Of a DNA stretch of 64,000 bases, positions 42,513 through 51,015 are shown piece by piece (the stretch's first letter is position 1; each line of letters starts with the position of its first letter). The DNA comes from Mesorhizobium australicum WSM2073 (GTDB lineage Bacteria; Pseudomonadota; Alphaproteobacteria; Rhizobiales; Rhizobiaceae). Below the pieces are notes generated by a model. It was given only the letters and a program-made list of their open reading frames with translations. It did no database searches and was not told the origin of the DNA. The position numbers and the translations under genes are program-made. The DNA lies in the NCBI RefSeq assembly GCF_000230995.2, contig NC_019973.1, positions 3,734,001 through 3,798,000 on the forward strand, in the 5' to 3' direction.

Positions 42513-43304
42513 ATGATCGAGGCGAGGGATGTTTCGGTCGATATTGCCGGCAAGAGAATTGTTGCCGGTGTCGATTTCGATGCGCGGCCGGGCGAGGTGG
42601 CCGCAATCGTCGGCCCCAATGGTTCGGGCAAGACGACCTTCCTGAGGGCATTGTCGGGGGACCTCGGCTATACCGGGAGCGTCGTCCTCAACGGCCGCGA
42701 CCTCGCAGCGATGAAGCCGGTGGAGGTCGCCGTCCAGCGGGCTGTGTTGCCGCAGGCGACGACGCTGTCGTTTCCTTTCACTGTGCGGGAGGTCGTCAGG
42801 CTTGGCCTGGTCGGTGGCCGTTCGGGCGTGCTGCCGGGCGAGGACGGACGCCTGCCGGAACGGGCGCTGGCGCGGGTCGATCTCGACGGCTTTGCCGGCC
42901 GCTTCTACCAGGAGCTTTCCGGTGGCGAGCAGCAGCGTGTCCAGCTTGCGCGCGTGCTGTGCCAGGTCTGGGCGCCGGTGCTCGACGGCAAGCCGCGCTA
43001 TCTGTTCCTTGACGAGCCGGTGTCCAGCCTCGACATCAAGCACCAGCTGATCATCATGAACATCGCCCGCGACTTCGCCAGAAGGGGCGGGGGCGTGGTA
43101 GCGATCCTGCACGACCTCAATCTGACGGCCATGTACGCTGACCGCATCTTCGTGATACATCGCGGCCGGCTGGCCGCCAGCGGCTTGCCCCGCGACGTGC
43201 TGAGTGACGACCTGATCGAGAAGGTGTTCGATTGCCGGCTCAAGGTCGGCGTGCTGCCGGCCGGCAACATGCCGTTCGTGCTCCCGCAATCGTCGGTCAG
43301 CTGA
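42513..43304 (+). CDS. hmuV: Haemin ABC transporter ATP-binding protein
   Basis: A 263-residue ATPase. Walker A is GPNGSGKTT (about residues 33-41), signature LSGGEQQRVQLARVL, Walker B YLFLDEPVSSLD, and the switch His is in AILHDLNLTAMY. It is most similar to HmuV, which powers haem import. It is the last gene of the hmuPSTUV operon and is convergent with rirA, 32 bases apart. Confidence 0.94.
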   Translation: MIEARDVSVDIAGKRIVAGVDFDARPGEVAAIVGPNGSGKTTFLRALSGDLGYTGSVVLNGRDLAAMKPVEVAVQRAVLPQATTLSFPFTVREVVRLGLVGGRSGVLPGEDGRLPERALARVDLDGFAGRFYQELSGGEQQRVQLARVLCQVWAPVLDGKPRYLFLDEPVSSLDIKHQLIIMNIARDFARRGGGVVAILHDLNLTAMYADRIFVIHRGRLAASGLPRDVLSDDLIEKVFDCRLKVGVLPAGNMPFVLPQSSVS

Positions 43305-43336
43305 TATTCAGCCGACACTGCACGATGCGGCAGGGA

Positions 43337-43801
43337 TCAGGCCGCTGGGGCGCGGCGCTCCATCAGCATGTCGATGCCGAGCAGGGCGCGCACATTCGGC
43401 CGTGCCGCCACGAGGTCGGCGATCGTGTAACGGGCAAGCACGGCGAAGAAGGCGTTGAGCGCTTCGCGCAATGCGGAGTTCAGCGCGCAGCTGTCGACCA
43501 GGGGACATTCGGCGGCATCGTTCTCGAAGCACTCCGCCATGGCAAAACTTTCCTCGGTCACGCGCACAACGTCGAACAGGCTTATCGATTCGGCGGCACG
43601 GCCGAGCCGTACCCCTCCGTTCCGGCCGCGCACAGTCTCGACCATGCCATTCTCGACCAGAGGCTGCAGGATTTTGAACAGGAACAGTTCCGACACCGAA
43701 TAGGCGGCCGCGATCTCCGGTATGCGGCTCAACCGGTCATTGTTGGCGGCGCAATACATCAGAATGCGCATGGCATAGTTGGTTTGGCGCGTAAGCCGCA
43801 T
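43337..43801 (-). CDS. rirA: Rrf2-family iron regulator RirA
   Basis: A 154-residue Rrf2-type repressor. Rhizobial RirA uses a [4Fe-4S] cluster to sense iron and represses uptake genes at IRO boxes. The winged helix is in RLTRQTNYAMRILMYCAAN through VRGRNGGVRLGR. Cluster ligands C91, C99 and C105 (AECFENDAAECPLVDSC) are exactly at the positions known for RirA. ATG 43801 gives the standard MRLTRQTNYA start. It faces the hmu operon it likely controls, and its own upstream region carries an IRO box. Confidence 0.93.
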   Translation of the reverse strand: MRLTRQTNYAMRILMYCAANNDRLSRIPEIAAAYSVSELFLFKILQPLVENGMVETVRGRNGGVRLGRAAESISLFDVVRVTEESFAMAECFENDAAECPLVDSCALNSALREALNAFFAVLARYTIADLVAARPNVRALLGIDMLMERRAPAA

Positions 43802-43919
43802 CTTGTCCTCACTCGGCGCTGATATGATGCAACCACGCCAGATTCTAAACTTTGCTGGCGCGGCCCTCGTCCGGAATCCGGATCGCTGCACTGGTCTCGG
43901 CGGAATATGGCCTATACCT

Positions 43920-43932
43920 TGGAATAATTCCA
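43920..43932. promoter_or_regulatory. ICE-like palindrome upstream of rirA
   Basis: TGGAATAATTCCA is a perfect palindrome that resembles the core of the Irr-binding iron control element, with GG/CC in place of the usual AG/CT. A half-site ATTCTAAA follows at 43842-43849. Irr control of rirA is known in some rhizobia; here it is only suggested. Confidence 0.35.
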
Positions 43933-43952
43933 GACTAGCCGGGCATCATAGA

Positions 43953-43967
43953 TGAATAAACTCGTCA
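43953..43967. promoter_or_regulatory. IRO box upstream of rirA
   Basis: TGAATAAACTCGTCA is a perfect TGA-N9-TCA match. It lies 152 bases before the rirA ATG and 103 bases before the DUF445 gene on the other strand. RirA autoregulation is the simplest reading. Confidence 0.5.
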
Positions 43968-44069
43968 ACTTTATGTGCGCCGCCGGGCAAAAGCCGGGAC
44001 AGACAAACCGGCTGCCACGGGCATTCCGGCGGCCGCGGCACTAGATAGGCCTAATAGACGAGGAGCGGC

Positions 44070-45365
44070 ATGGCTCAATCGGACCAATCCCTGGCGCCAG
44101 TGCGGTTCGATGCCGACGCGGGCGCCAAGCTTTCCGCGTTGCGGCGGACAAAGTTCGTCGCCACGGCGGCATTGGCACTCTGCGTGGTGGTCTTTGCCTT
44201 GGCCAAGTCCTTCCAGAGCAGCTATCCATGGCTCGGCTTCGTCGCCGCCTTCGCCGAGGCGGCAACGATCGGCGGCCTTGCCGACTGGTACGCGGTGGTG
44301 GCGCTGTTCAAACGGCCGCTCGGGTTGCCCATCCCGCACACCGCCATCATCCCGAAAAACCAGGACCGTATCGCCGACAATCTCGGCCGTTTCATCGAGG
44401 CCAATTTCCTGGCGCCGGAACCGGTGCGTGAAAAACTCGCCGAGGTCGATTTTTCGGCGCTCGTGGCCGACTGGCTGGCCGATGCCGAACGCGCCGCCGG
44501 CCTGTCGCGCTTCGTCGTGCGGCTGGTGCCGCAGACGCTTGCCGCCGTCGAACAATCCGGTCTGCGCGGCTTCGTCACCAGCCGCATGCTCGAACAGATC
44601 GAAAAGGTGCCGCTGGCGCCACTTGCGGCCGAACTTCTGTCCGCGCTCACCGACGACCGCCGCCACCAGAAGCTGTTCGACGAGTTCATCAAGGTCATCG
44701 GCCGGTTCCTCAACGACGAACAGGCGCTGGCGACGATGCGCGACAAGATCCGCGAGGAACTCCCGTCGCTATTCAACCTGTTCCGGGCCGACGCCTATCT
44801 CCTGAAGAAGATCGTCGCTTCGGCTGGCTCCTTGCTGGACGAGGTGCGTGCCGATCCAGATCACCCGATGCGCGCCGAATTCGACCGTTTCGCGCAAAGT
44901 TTCGTCGAGCGGCTGCGCACGTCCAAGCAATATGCCAGGCGAGCGGAGAAAATGAAGCGCGACTTCCTCGCCAGACCGGAAATCAGGGCGCTGGCCGGCG
45001 ACATGTGGGAGAGCCTCAGCCTGTTCATCGAGCAGGACGCCAAGGCGCCGAATTCGTTGATCAGGGAGCATCTGGCCAACATGTTTGTCGAAGTCGGCCG
45101 CCATCTTGCCGGAGACGCGCAGATCCGGGCCGACATGAACCAAGGCTTCGTGGTGGCGCTGGCCTCCTTCGTCGAAAGCCAGAAGAGCGGTGTGTCGAAA
45201 TTCATCGCCGACCAGGTCAAGCGCTGGGACCTGGCCCAACTGACACGCCTGATCGAGATGAACATTGGCAGGGACCTGCAATATATCCGCTTCAACGGCA
45301 TGATCATCGGTGGGCTGGCGGGCATCATACTTTACACGATCGAGTTGCTGCTCCCGGTCAATTGA
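44070..45365 (+). CDS. DUF445 membrane protein
   Basis: A 431-residue protein of the DUF445 family (YjiN-like), function unknown. An N-terminal membrane helix (KFVATAALALCVVVFALAKS) is followed by the highly conserved FVAAFAEAATIGGLADWYAVVALFKRPLGLPIPHTAIIP block. A long helical cytoplasmic or periplasmic region comes next. A final membrane helix (MIIGGLAGIILYTIELLLPV) closes the protein. GAGGAGCGGC precedes the ATG. It lies opposite rirA, and an IRO box sits in the shared upstream region, but no iron link is known for this family. Confidence 0.85.
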   Translation: MAQSDQSLAPVRFDADAGAKLSALRRTKFVATAALALCVVVFALAKSFQSSYPWLGFVAAFAEAATIGGLADWYAVVALFKRPLGLPIPHTAIIPKNQDRIADNLGRFIEANFLAPEPVREKLAEVDFSALVADWLADAERAAGLSRFVVRLVPQTLAAVEQSGLRGFVTSRMLEQIEKVPLAPLAAELLSALTDDRRHQKLFDEFIKVIGRFLNDEQALATMRDKIREELPSLFNLFRADAYLLKKIVASAGSLLDEVRADPDHPMRAEFDRFAQSFVERLRTSKQYARRAEKMKRDFLARPEIRALAGDMWESLSLFIEQDAKAPNSLIREHLANMFVEVGRHLAGDAQIRADMNQGFVVALASFVESQKSGVSKFIADQVKRWDLAQLTRLIEMNIGRDLQYIRFNGMIIGGLAGIILYTIELLLPVN

Positions 45366-45471
45366 TCCCTAGCGATCGCCTAGGCCCGTGTTCGAAATGG
45401 ACACGAGGCGTTCGAGTGCTATTCTCCTCGATGAGGGCGTCCGCGACCGCGGCAAAGGGGAGATGACAATC

Positions 45472-45900
45472 ATGGCCAGACAATCGGAATCCGATTCCTT
45501 CATGGAAATGTTCGGCAGGTTCGGCCGTGACCTGAAGGTGCCGAATGTGGATGTCGAAGCGATTCTTGCGCATCACCGCAAGAATCTCGAAGCCTTGGAG
45601 AAATCCGCGCGTGCCGGGGCGGCTGGGACGTCCTCGCTGTTGTCTAGGCAACGCGAAATGCTGCAGGACACGCTGCGCGAAATCGCCGACATGGCGCAGA
45701 GCTACCGCGCACCGGGCAATCCGCAGGAGTTGATGGCCAAGCAGACCGAGTTTGCCAGAAAATCCTTCGAGGTGGCGCTCAAGAACGCCGGTGAAGTGGC
45801 TGAGCTAGCCAGGAAATCAGGCACCGAATCGATCGACATCCTGCGCGCACGCATCAAGGAGGCGATGGAGGAGGTCCGCGCCGGTTACGGGCAGAAGTAG
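45472..45900 (+). CDS. Phasin family protein
   Basis: A 142-residue helical protein of the phasin family, which coats polyhydroxybutyrate granules. The start MARQSESDSFMEMFGRFGRDL leads into NVDVEAILAHHRKNLEALEKSA, the phasin signature. Two further amphipathic helices follow (MLQDTLREIADMAQSY and KQTEFARKSFEVALKNAGEVAELARK). ATG 45472 is preferred, as AAGGGGAG is 9 bases upstream; ATG 45463 is in frame. It stands alone without pha genes nearby. Confidence 0.8.
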   Translation: MARQSESDSFMEMFGRFGRDLKVPNVDVEAILAHHRKNLEALEKSARAGAAGTSSLLSRQREMLQDTLREIADMAQSYRAPGNPQELMAKQTEFARKSFEVALKNAGEVAELARKSGTESIDILRARIKEAMEEVRAGYGQK

Positions 45901-46159
45901 GTTCTCATGGGCTGTCGTTCCGCTCTCGGCCGGGCACACCCCGTTCCCGATACCGTAACCCTTCGCACAGTTGCATTAGCGCCACGCCATAAGCTCCCGG
46001 CAGTCTGAAAGGTCGGAAAAGTCCCAATTCGCCTGCCATCGCATGGCAAGACATGGCACGAGTGAGCGCGAATGCGCCGGAACGGATTTGCGAGGGACGA
46101 ATTGACAGAGGCCGCCGGTTCGTGGTCCGGAAGCTTTGGAAGCGATCGGGAAAGCAGGC

Positions 46160-46657
46160 ATGACGGAAGTACGGCCTAAAACGCCGCCAACCTACGAGCA
46201 GCTGAGAACGATGTCCGGGCAGGAGCTCGGCGTCTCGGAATGGACCACGGTCGACCAGAACCGTATCAACCAGTTCGCCGAATGCACGGGCGACCATCAA
46301 TGGATCCACGTCGATCCTGAACGGGCGCGGCGGCAAAGCCCGTTCCGCACCACGATCGCGCATGGCTATCTGACACTGTCGATCATCGGCGCGCTGGCCC
46401 TCGAAATGGGGATCGTGCCCGAGAATACGCAGGCCGCCTTCAACTATGGTTTCGACAAGGTGCGTTTCCTGGCGCCGGTCAAGGTCGGCGCACGCATTCG
46501 CTTGCGCACGAAGCTGCTTTCCATGGAAGACAAAGGCCCGGGCCAGTATCTGATGAAGGCAGCCAACACGGTCGAGATCGAAGGCGAGGAAAAGCCGGCG
46601 CTGATGGCTGAAACACTCGTCATGCTCTACGAGCGCCGCAAACGGGCAGGGGCCTGA
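46160..46657 (+). CDS. MaoC-like hydratase (NodN family)
   Basis: A 165-residue single hot-dog-fold protein of the MaoC/NodN group of (R)-specific enoyl-CoA hydratases. The catalytic dyad is D45 and H50 in CTGDHQWIHVD. IAHGYLTLSIIGAL and the later NYGFDKVRFLAPVKVG are family blocks. ATG 46160 (MTEVRPKTPP) is preferred over 46136. It resembles NodN in sequence, but no nod gene or nod box is nearby. A role in fatty acid or PHB precursor metabolism, perhaps with the phasin 260 bases upstream, is plausible. The gap 45901-46159 shows no gene. Confidence 0.85.
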   Translation: MTEVRPKTPPTYEQLRTMSGQELGVSEWTTVDQNRINQFAECTGDHQWIHVDPERARRQSPFRTTIAHGYLTLSIIGALALEMGIVPENTQAAFNYGFDKVRFLAPVKVGARIRLRTKLLSMEDKGPGQYLMKAANTVEIEGEEKPALMAETLVMLYERRKRAGA

Positions 46658-46831
46658 ACGGCGCCCGCTAGGCTCCTTGCGTCAATTCCTTCAGCTGTTC
46701 TTGTGCGGCAAGGAATAGGCCCAGATCTGGGTATGGCATTTCGGAAAAGGCATGATTGAGCATCCGCGCAAATGGTGAGATTTGGCGGCGTTCTGCCGTT
46801 TCATGGATGGTCTGATTTGATGGGGCAGAAG

Positions 46832-46858
46832 GCCGCAACAACGAGGTGTTGTCGCGGC
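46832..46858. terminator. Hairpin between convergent genes
   Basis: Arms GCCGCAACAAC (46832-46842) and GTTGTCGCGGC (46848-46858) pair with one mismatch around a 5-base loop, followed on the plus strand by TTATTTG. It lies between the MaoC gene and the MocR-type gene and probably serves both. Confidence 0.6.
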
Positions 46859-46889
46859 TTATTTGTCTGCTGACTTGGTGGTTCCCATA

Positions 46890-48290
46890 TCAGCGAGTCA
46901 TCGCCGTTTCGAGCGCCTTGAAAATCCGCTCGTCCGCGCACTGGGCGACGTTGAAGCGCAGGAAGCGGCTGGCGGACTGCGACAGGCTGAACGCATTGCC
47001 GGGCGCCAGCACGATGTTGTCGGCGAGCGCACTGCGGGCGATTTCGGCCGCGTCCACGCCTTCCGGCAGGGTGCACCACAGGAACAGCCCAGCCGGCTGC
47101 TCGATCCAGGGCGTGATGCCGATCGCCTTCAGCCGGGCGCTGGTCTCGCCCATGGCCCGCGAAAGGCGGGCGCGCAGCAAATCCATGTGCTTTCGGTAGC
47201 TGCCGTCCTTCAGCAGCGTCAGCACAAGTTCGGCCGCCAGCCGTCCGCCGCCGAAAGTCGTGGCGATCTTGAGGTCGGTCAGCCCCTCGATCCAGTCACG
47301 GGGCGCGGCGATGAAACCGCAGCGGACCGACGCCGACAGCGTCTTGGAGAAACTGCCGATCTGGACGACGCGACTAAGGCCGTCGAACGCCGCTAGCCTT
47401 GGGGCGGGAATGTGCTCGAAATCGGCGAAGATATCATCCTCGACGATGGTCAGATCCGACTGGTCGGCCAGTTTGAGCAAACGATGGGCCGTCACCGGAG
47501 ACAGGATCGCGCCGGTCGGGTTATGGATGGCCGAGTTGGTGATGTAGAGGCGCGGCCGGTGTTCGGCCAGCGCCTGGGCGAACAGCTCGATGTCCGGCCC
47601 CGATGGCGTGTAGGGCACGCTGACGACCTTGGCGCGGTGGGCGCGCAGCAGAGCATGGAAATTGAAGTAGCAGGGATCGTCGACCAACACGGTGTCGCCC
47701 GGCTCGATCAGGAACCGGCAGAGCAGGTCGATGGCCTGGGTGCACGATTCCGTCAGCATGATCTGGTCGGGGAAGGCTTCGATGCCGTGCCCGGCCATGC
47801 GCCGCGCCAGCAATTGCCGCAGCGGCGGCAGCCCGAGCGGCGTGCCGTAATCTGCGAGCGCGACATCGTCGGCACGCGCGACAGTGCGCAATGCCCGGCG
47901 CAGCCCGGCCTGTGGCATCCATGAAGCCGGCAGCCAGCCGCAGCCGGGTTTCAGGACCTCGTCGCCAGCCTCCAGGGACTGGCGCGAGACCCAGAGCGGA
48001 TCGACGGCACGGTCGAGCCGGGGACCGATCTCGGCGAGCGACAGCGGTGCCAGCGACCCGGCGGCATAAAAACCGGAACCGGGCCGCGAACGGATCGCGC
48101 CTTCGGCGGCAAGCCGTTCGTAGGCCTCGACCACGGTGGATTTCGACACCTGCATGGATTTGGCGAAAGCGCGGATCGAGGGCAACCTTGCTCCAGGCGT
48201 CAGGCTGCGCGCGGCAATCCGCTGCCGGATGGCGGCCATGACCCCTTCGACGAGAGTTCCGCCTCTGTCGAGCCTCACTGCTTCGTCCAT
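46890..48290 (-). CDS. MocR-type regulator (GntR wHTH plus aminotransferase domain)
   Basis: A 466-residue fusion of an N-terminal GntR winged helix (AIRQRIAARSLTPGARLPSIRAFAKSMQVSKSTVVEAYERL, about 20-70) with a fold-type I aminotransferase domain used as a PLP sensor. The PLP lysine is in QIGSFSKTLSASVRCGF, and the PLP aspartate lies in the DDPCYFNF/NPTGAILSP region. ATG 48290 has GAAGG 5 bases upstream. It is divergent from the EamA transporter gene at 48398, which is its likely target. MocR proteins often control amino acid or vitamin B6-linked exporters. Confidence 0.9.
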   Translation of the reverse strand: MDEAVRLDRGGTLVEGVMAAIRQRIAARSLTPGARLPSIRAFAKSMQVSKSTVVEAYERLAAEGAIRSRPGSGFYAAGSLAPLSLAEIGPRLDRAVDPLWVSRQSLEAGDEVLKPGCGWLPASWMPQAGLRRALRTVARADDVALADYGTPLGLPPLRQLLARRMAGHGIEAFPDQIMLTESCTQAIDLLCRFLIEPGDTVLVDDPCYFNFHALLRAHRAKVVSVPYTPSGPDIELFAQALAEHRPRLYITNSAIHNPTGAILSPVTAHRLLKLADQSDLTIVEDDIFADFEHIPAPRLAAFDGLSRVVQIGSFSKTLSASVRCGFIAAPRDWIEGLTDLKIATTFGGGRLAAELVLTLLKDGSYRKHMDLLRARLSRAMGETSARLKAIGITPWIEQPAGLFLWCTLPEGVDAAEIARSALADNIVLAPGNAFSLSQSASRFLRFNVAQCADERIFKALETAMTR

Positions 48291-48397
48291 CTGTACCTTC
48301 CAGAAAACCATGACAGTTTTATCGAATTGTACTGCATTGTCTCTGGTGGCGCCATAGCCGCGGGCCCCATAGAGGGGCGAAACAAACGGAGCCTGCG

Positions 48398-49288
48398 ATG
48401 GACAAGACGGCGAGCGGCTGGGTGAGCGGATTTATCGGCGTGCTGATTTTCAGCGGTTCGTTGCCGGCGACGCGCGTGGCGGTGATGGATCTCGACCCGA
48501 TATTCCTGACGTCGGCCCGCGCGGTCATTGCCGGCCTGCTCGGTCTCGCGCTGCTGCTTATGTCCCGCGAGAAGCGCCCCGGGCGTCATGACTTGCTGTC
48601 GCTCGTCATCGTTGCGCTTGGCGTGGTCGTCGGCTTTCCCTTGCTGACGGCATTGGCGCTGAAGCATGTCACCTCGGCCCACTCCATCATCTTCGTCGGC
48701 CTGCTGCCGCTGGCGACCGCGATCTTCGGCGTGCTGCGCGGCGGTGAACGGCCTCGTCCGGCCTTCTGGCTATTCTCATGCCTGGGCAGTGCGCTGGTGG
48801 CGGGCTTCGCGCTTGCGCAAGGCGTGACGGCTTCGCCGGTCGGCGATGGGCTGATGCTTGCGGCCATCGTCGCCTGCGGCCTTGGCTACGCCGAGGGTGC
48901 CGCGCTGTCGCGCAAGCTCGGGGGCTGGCAAGTGATCTGCTGGGCGCTGGTGCTGTCCCTGCCGGTCATGCTGGTGCTGACTTTTGCGACCCTGCCGCCA
49001 TCCTTCGCCAGCGTAGGCTCCAATGCCTGGATTGGCCTTGGCTATGTCTCGCTGTTCAGCATGCTGATCGGCTTCGTGTTCTGGTATCGAGGCCTGGCGC
49101 AAGGCGGCATTGCGGCGGTGGGGCAGTTGCAGCTTCTGCAACCGTTCTTCGGGCTCGCACTGGCGGCGACGCTGCTGCATGAACAGGTCAGCCCGATGAT
49201 GATCGTCGTCACGCTCGGCGTGGTGCTTTGCGTTTTCGGCGCGAAGAAGTTTGCCAAGCAGGATTTGCCGCGTCGTGCGGCTGCATAG
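48398..49288 (+). CDS. DMT superfamily (EamA) transporter
   Basis: A 296-residue carrier with ten predicted membrane helices in two EamA repeats. The first repeat includes FIGVLIFSGSLPATRVAV and ALKHVTSAHSIIFVGLLPLATAIFG. The second includes SLFSMLIGFVFWYRGLAQGGIAAVGQLQLLQPFFGLALAA. Members export amino acids or metabolites. Its divergent MocR neighbour suggests PLP-linked or amino-acid-linked control. It ends 12 bases before a convergent dehydrogenase gene. Confidence 0.88.
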   Translation: MDKTASGWVSGFIGVLIFSGSLPATRVAVMDLDPIFLTSARAVIAGLLGLALLLMSREKRPGRHDLLSLVIVALGVVVGFPLLTALALKHVTSAHSIIFVGLLPLATAIFGVLRGGERPRPAFWLFSCLGSALVAGFALAQGVTASPVGDGLMLAAIVACGLGYAEGAALSRKLGGWQVICWALVLSLPVMLVLTFATLPPSFASVGSNAWIGLGYVSLFSMLIGFVFWYRGLAQGGIAAVGQLQLLQPFFGLALAATLLHEQVSPMMIVVTLGVVLCVFGAKKFAKQDLPRRAAA

Positions 49289-49300
49289 CGGTGCCGACCC

Positions 49301-50344
49301 TCACGAGAACTTCGTTACCACCCCAATGCCGATACCCTCGAAGCCGCCCATCGCCATCAAGGCCGCTGGCGCTTCGTCGAGGCTGATCTTCTTGCCGACC
49401 AGCAGTTCGGGTTTGAGCTTGCCGTGGCGGATCATCTCCATCATCGCGGGGTAGCGATAGGCCTGCATGCCGTGACTGCCGAGGATTTCGAGTTCGAAGG
49501 CGATCACCTTGTCCATCGGCACCTGCGGGCGGGCGTGTTCGCCCAGCATCAAGCCGACCTGCACGTGACGGCCGCGCCGGCGCAGGTTGGCGATCGAGTT
49601 GAAGGACGTCGTCGGATGGCCGAGCGCGTCCATCGACATGTGAGCGCCACCATTGGTGATCTGCTTGACGGCCTTGACGACGTTCGGCGTCGTCGAAGCG
49701 TTGATGGTCGCCACGGCGCCGATCTGTTTGGCGAAGTCCAGCTTTTCCTCGGTGAGGTCGATGGCGATGACGTTGGCGCCCATCGAACTGGCGATCATGA
49801 TTGCCGACAGGCCGACGCCGCCGCAGCCATGCACCGCCACCCATTCGCCGGGCTTTACCCGGCCCTGATCGACAATGGCGCGGAACGATGTGACGAAGCG
49901 GCAGCCGAGGCTGGCGGCGGTGGCGAATTCCATTTCGTCGGGCAGGCGCACGAGATTGGTATCGGCGTGTTCGATAGCGACATATTCGGCGAATGAGCCC
50001 CAGGTGTTGAAGCCAGGCTGGGACTGGTGTTCGCAGACCTGGTGATTGCCTGATGTGCATTCGAAGCAGTGGCCGCAGCCGACGGCAAACGGCACGGTGA
50101 CGCGTTCGCCCGCCTTCCAGCGGGTGACGTGCTTGCCGGCGGCAACCACGACGCCGGCCAGTTCGTGGCCCGGCACATGCGGCAGGCGGATATCGGCGTC
50201 ATGGCCCATCCAGCCGTGCCAGTCGCTGCGGCAGAGCCCGGTCGCCTCGACCTTGATGACGACGCCATCGGCCGCCGGCTTGGGGTCTGGCACGGTCTGG
50301 ATCGTCGGCGCTTCGCCGAATTTCTCGAAGACGACGGCTTTCAT
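49301..50344 (-). CDS. Zinc-dependent alcohol dehydrogenase family protein
   Basis: A 347-residue medium-chain dehydrogenase. Catalytic zinc ligands are present (Cys in [10 protein letters not shown], His-Glu in PGHELAG, and Cys in LGCRFVTSF). The structural zinc lobe [16 protein letters not shown] is complete. The NAD(P) site is [17 protein letters not shown]. It differs from the zinc-poor enzyme of the acpXL cluster in having both sites. The substrate is unknown. No close functional neighbour; it is convergent with the transporter gene. Confidence 0.88.
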   Translation of the reverse strand: MKAVVFEKFGEAPTIQTVPDPKPAADGVVIKVEATGLCRSDWHGWMGHDADIRLPHVPGHELAGVVVAAGKHVTRWKAGERVTVPFAVGCGHCFECTSGNHQVCEHQSQPGFNTWGSFAEYVAIEHADTNLVRLPDEMEFATAASLGCRFVTSFRAIVDQGRVKPGEWVAVHGCGGVGLSAIMIASSMGANVIAIDLTEEKLDFAKQIGAVATINASTTPNVVKAVKQITNGGAHMSMDALGHPTTSFNSIANLRRRGRHVQVGLMLGEHARPQVPMDKVIAFELEILGSHGMQAYRYPAMMEMIRHGKLKPELLVGKKISLDEAPAALMAMGGFEGIGIGVVTKFS

Positions 50345-50454
50345 CGTTCATTCCACCCTAGAGACGACACTCACTGTGGGAAACGATAGCCGATTCCCTG
50401 TTCGGTCAAGCGGAAATCGACTCCGCCAGGCTGGCCAGCCTGCGGACCCTGCGG

Positions 50455-50916
50455 TCAGCTGTTTTCCTGGTTGCGGAAATCGGCAAGCCGGGTGTCACCG
50501 GGGGCAAGCAGGCGGCCGTCTTCTGCGTGCACTTCAAGACGCCTTATCGGCCGGCCACTCTCCGTGTCGACCATGAAGGTGTAGGGCTCGCCCGGACCGG
50601 AGAAATAGGTCTCGCCCCATTGCCGCAAGGCGATCAGCACGTAGAACAGGCCGCGTCCTTTTTGCGTCAGCACATATTCATGATGCGCGCTGCCGTCGGG
50701 GGCCGGGACGGTTTCGAGGATGCCGTGCGTAACCAGATTTCGGAGCCGCGCCGACAGGATGTTCTTGGCAACGCCCAGGCTCTTTTGGAACTCGCCGAAG
50801 CGTCGCAACCCGTCGAACGCGTCGCGCACGATGAGCAGCGACCACCAGTCGCCGATCGCATCCAGCGGTCGCGCGATCAGGCAATCCGCACTCTGGTGGC
50901 TCGTTCGTTTCACCAT
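50455..50916 (-). CDS. HxlR-family transcriptional regulator
   Basis: A 153-residue winged-helix regulator of the HxlR family. Core: CLIARPLDAIGDWWSLLIVRDAFDGLRRFGEFQKSLGVAKNILSARLRNLV (residues about 12-62). HEYVLTQKGRGLFYVLIAL follows, with an extended C-terminus. ATG 50916 (MVKRTSHQSADC) is the correct start; the open frame to 51633 lies inside the divergent gene. It is divergent from the MFS transporter gene with a 99-base gap, so it probably represses it in response to a ligand. Confidence 0.88.
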   Translation of the reverse strand: MVKRTSHQSADCLIARPLDAIGDWWSLLIVRDAFDGLRRFGEFQKSLGVAKNILSARLRNLVTHGILETVPAPDGSAHHEYVLTQKGRGLFYVLIALRQWGETYFSGPGEPYTFMVDTESGRPIRRLEVHAEDGRLLAPGDTRLADFRNQENS

Positions 50917-51015
50917 GGCTTTCGTTGGTCCAGATTGTTCATTTTGGTTGCAAGATAAAACTGTTTTGTTTATCCCACAAGTGGTTTCAAATTGAAACCT
51001 TTTCTGGAGAGCCTC

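Noticed and set aside
46160..46657. nodN and a symbiosis island
   Set aside because: The protein is NodN-like, but there is no nod box, nod, nif or fix gene cluster, transposase or drop in G+C nearby, so it is treated as a general MaoC hydratase.
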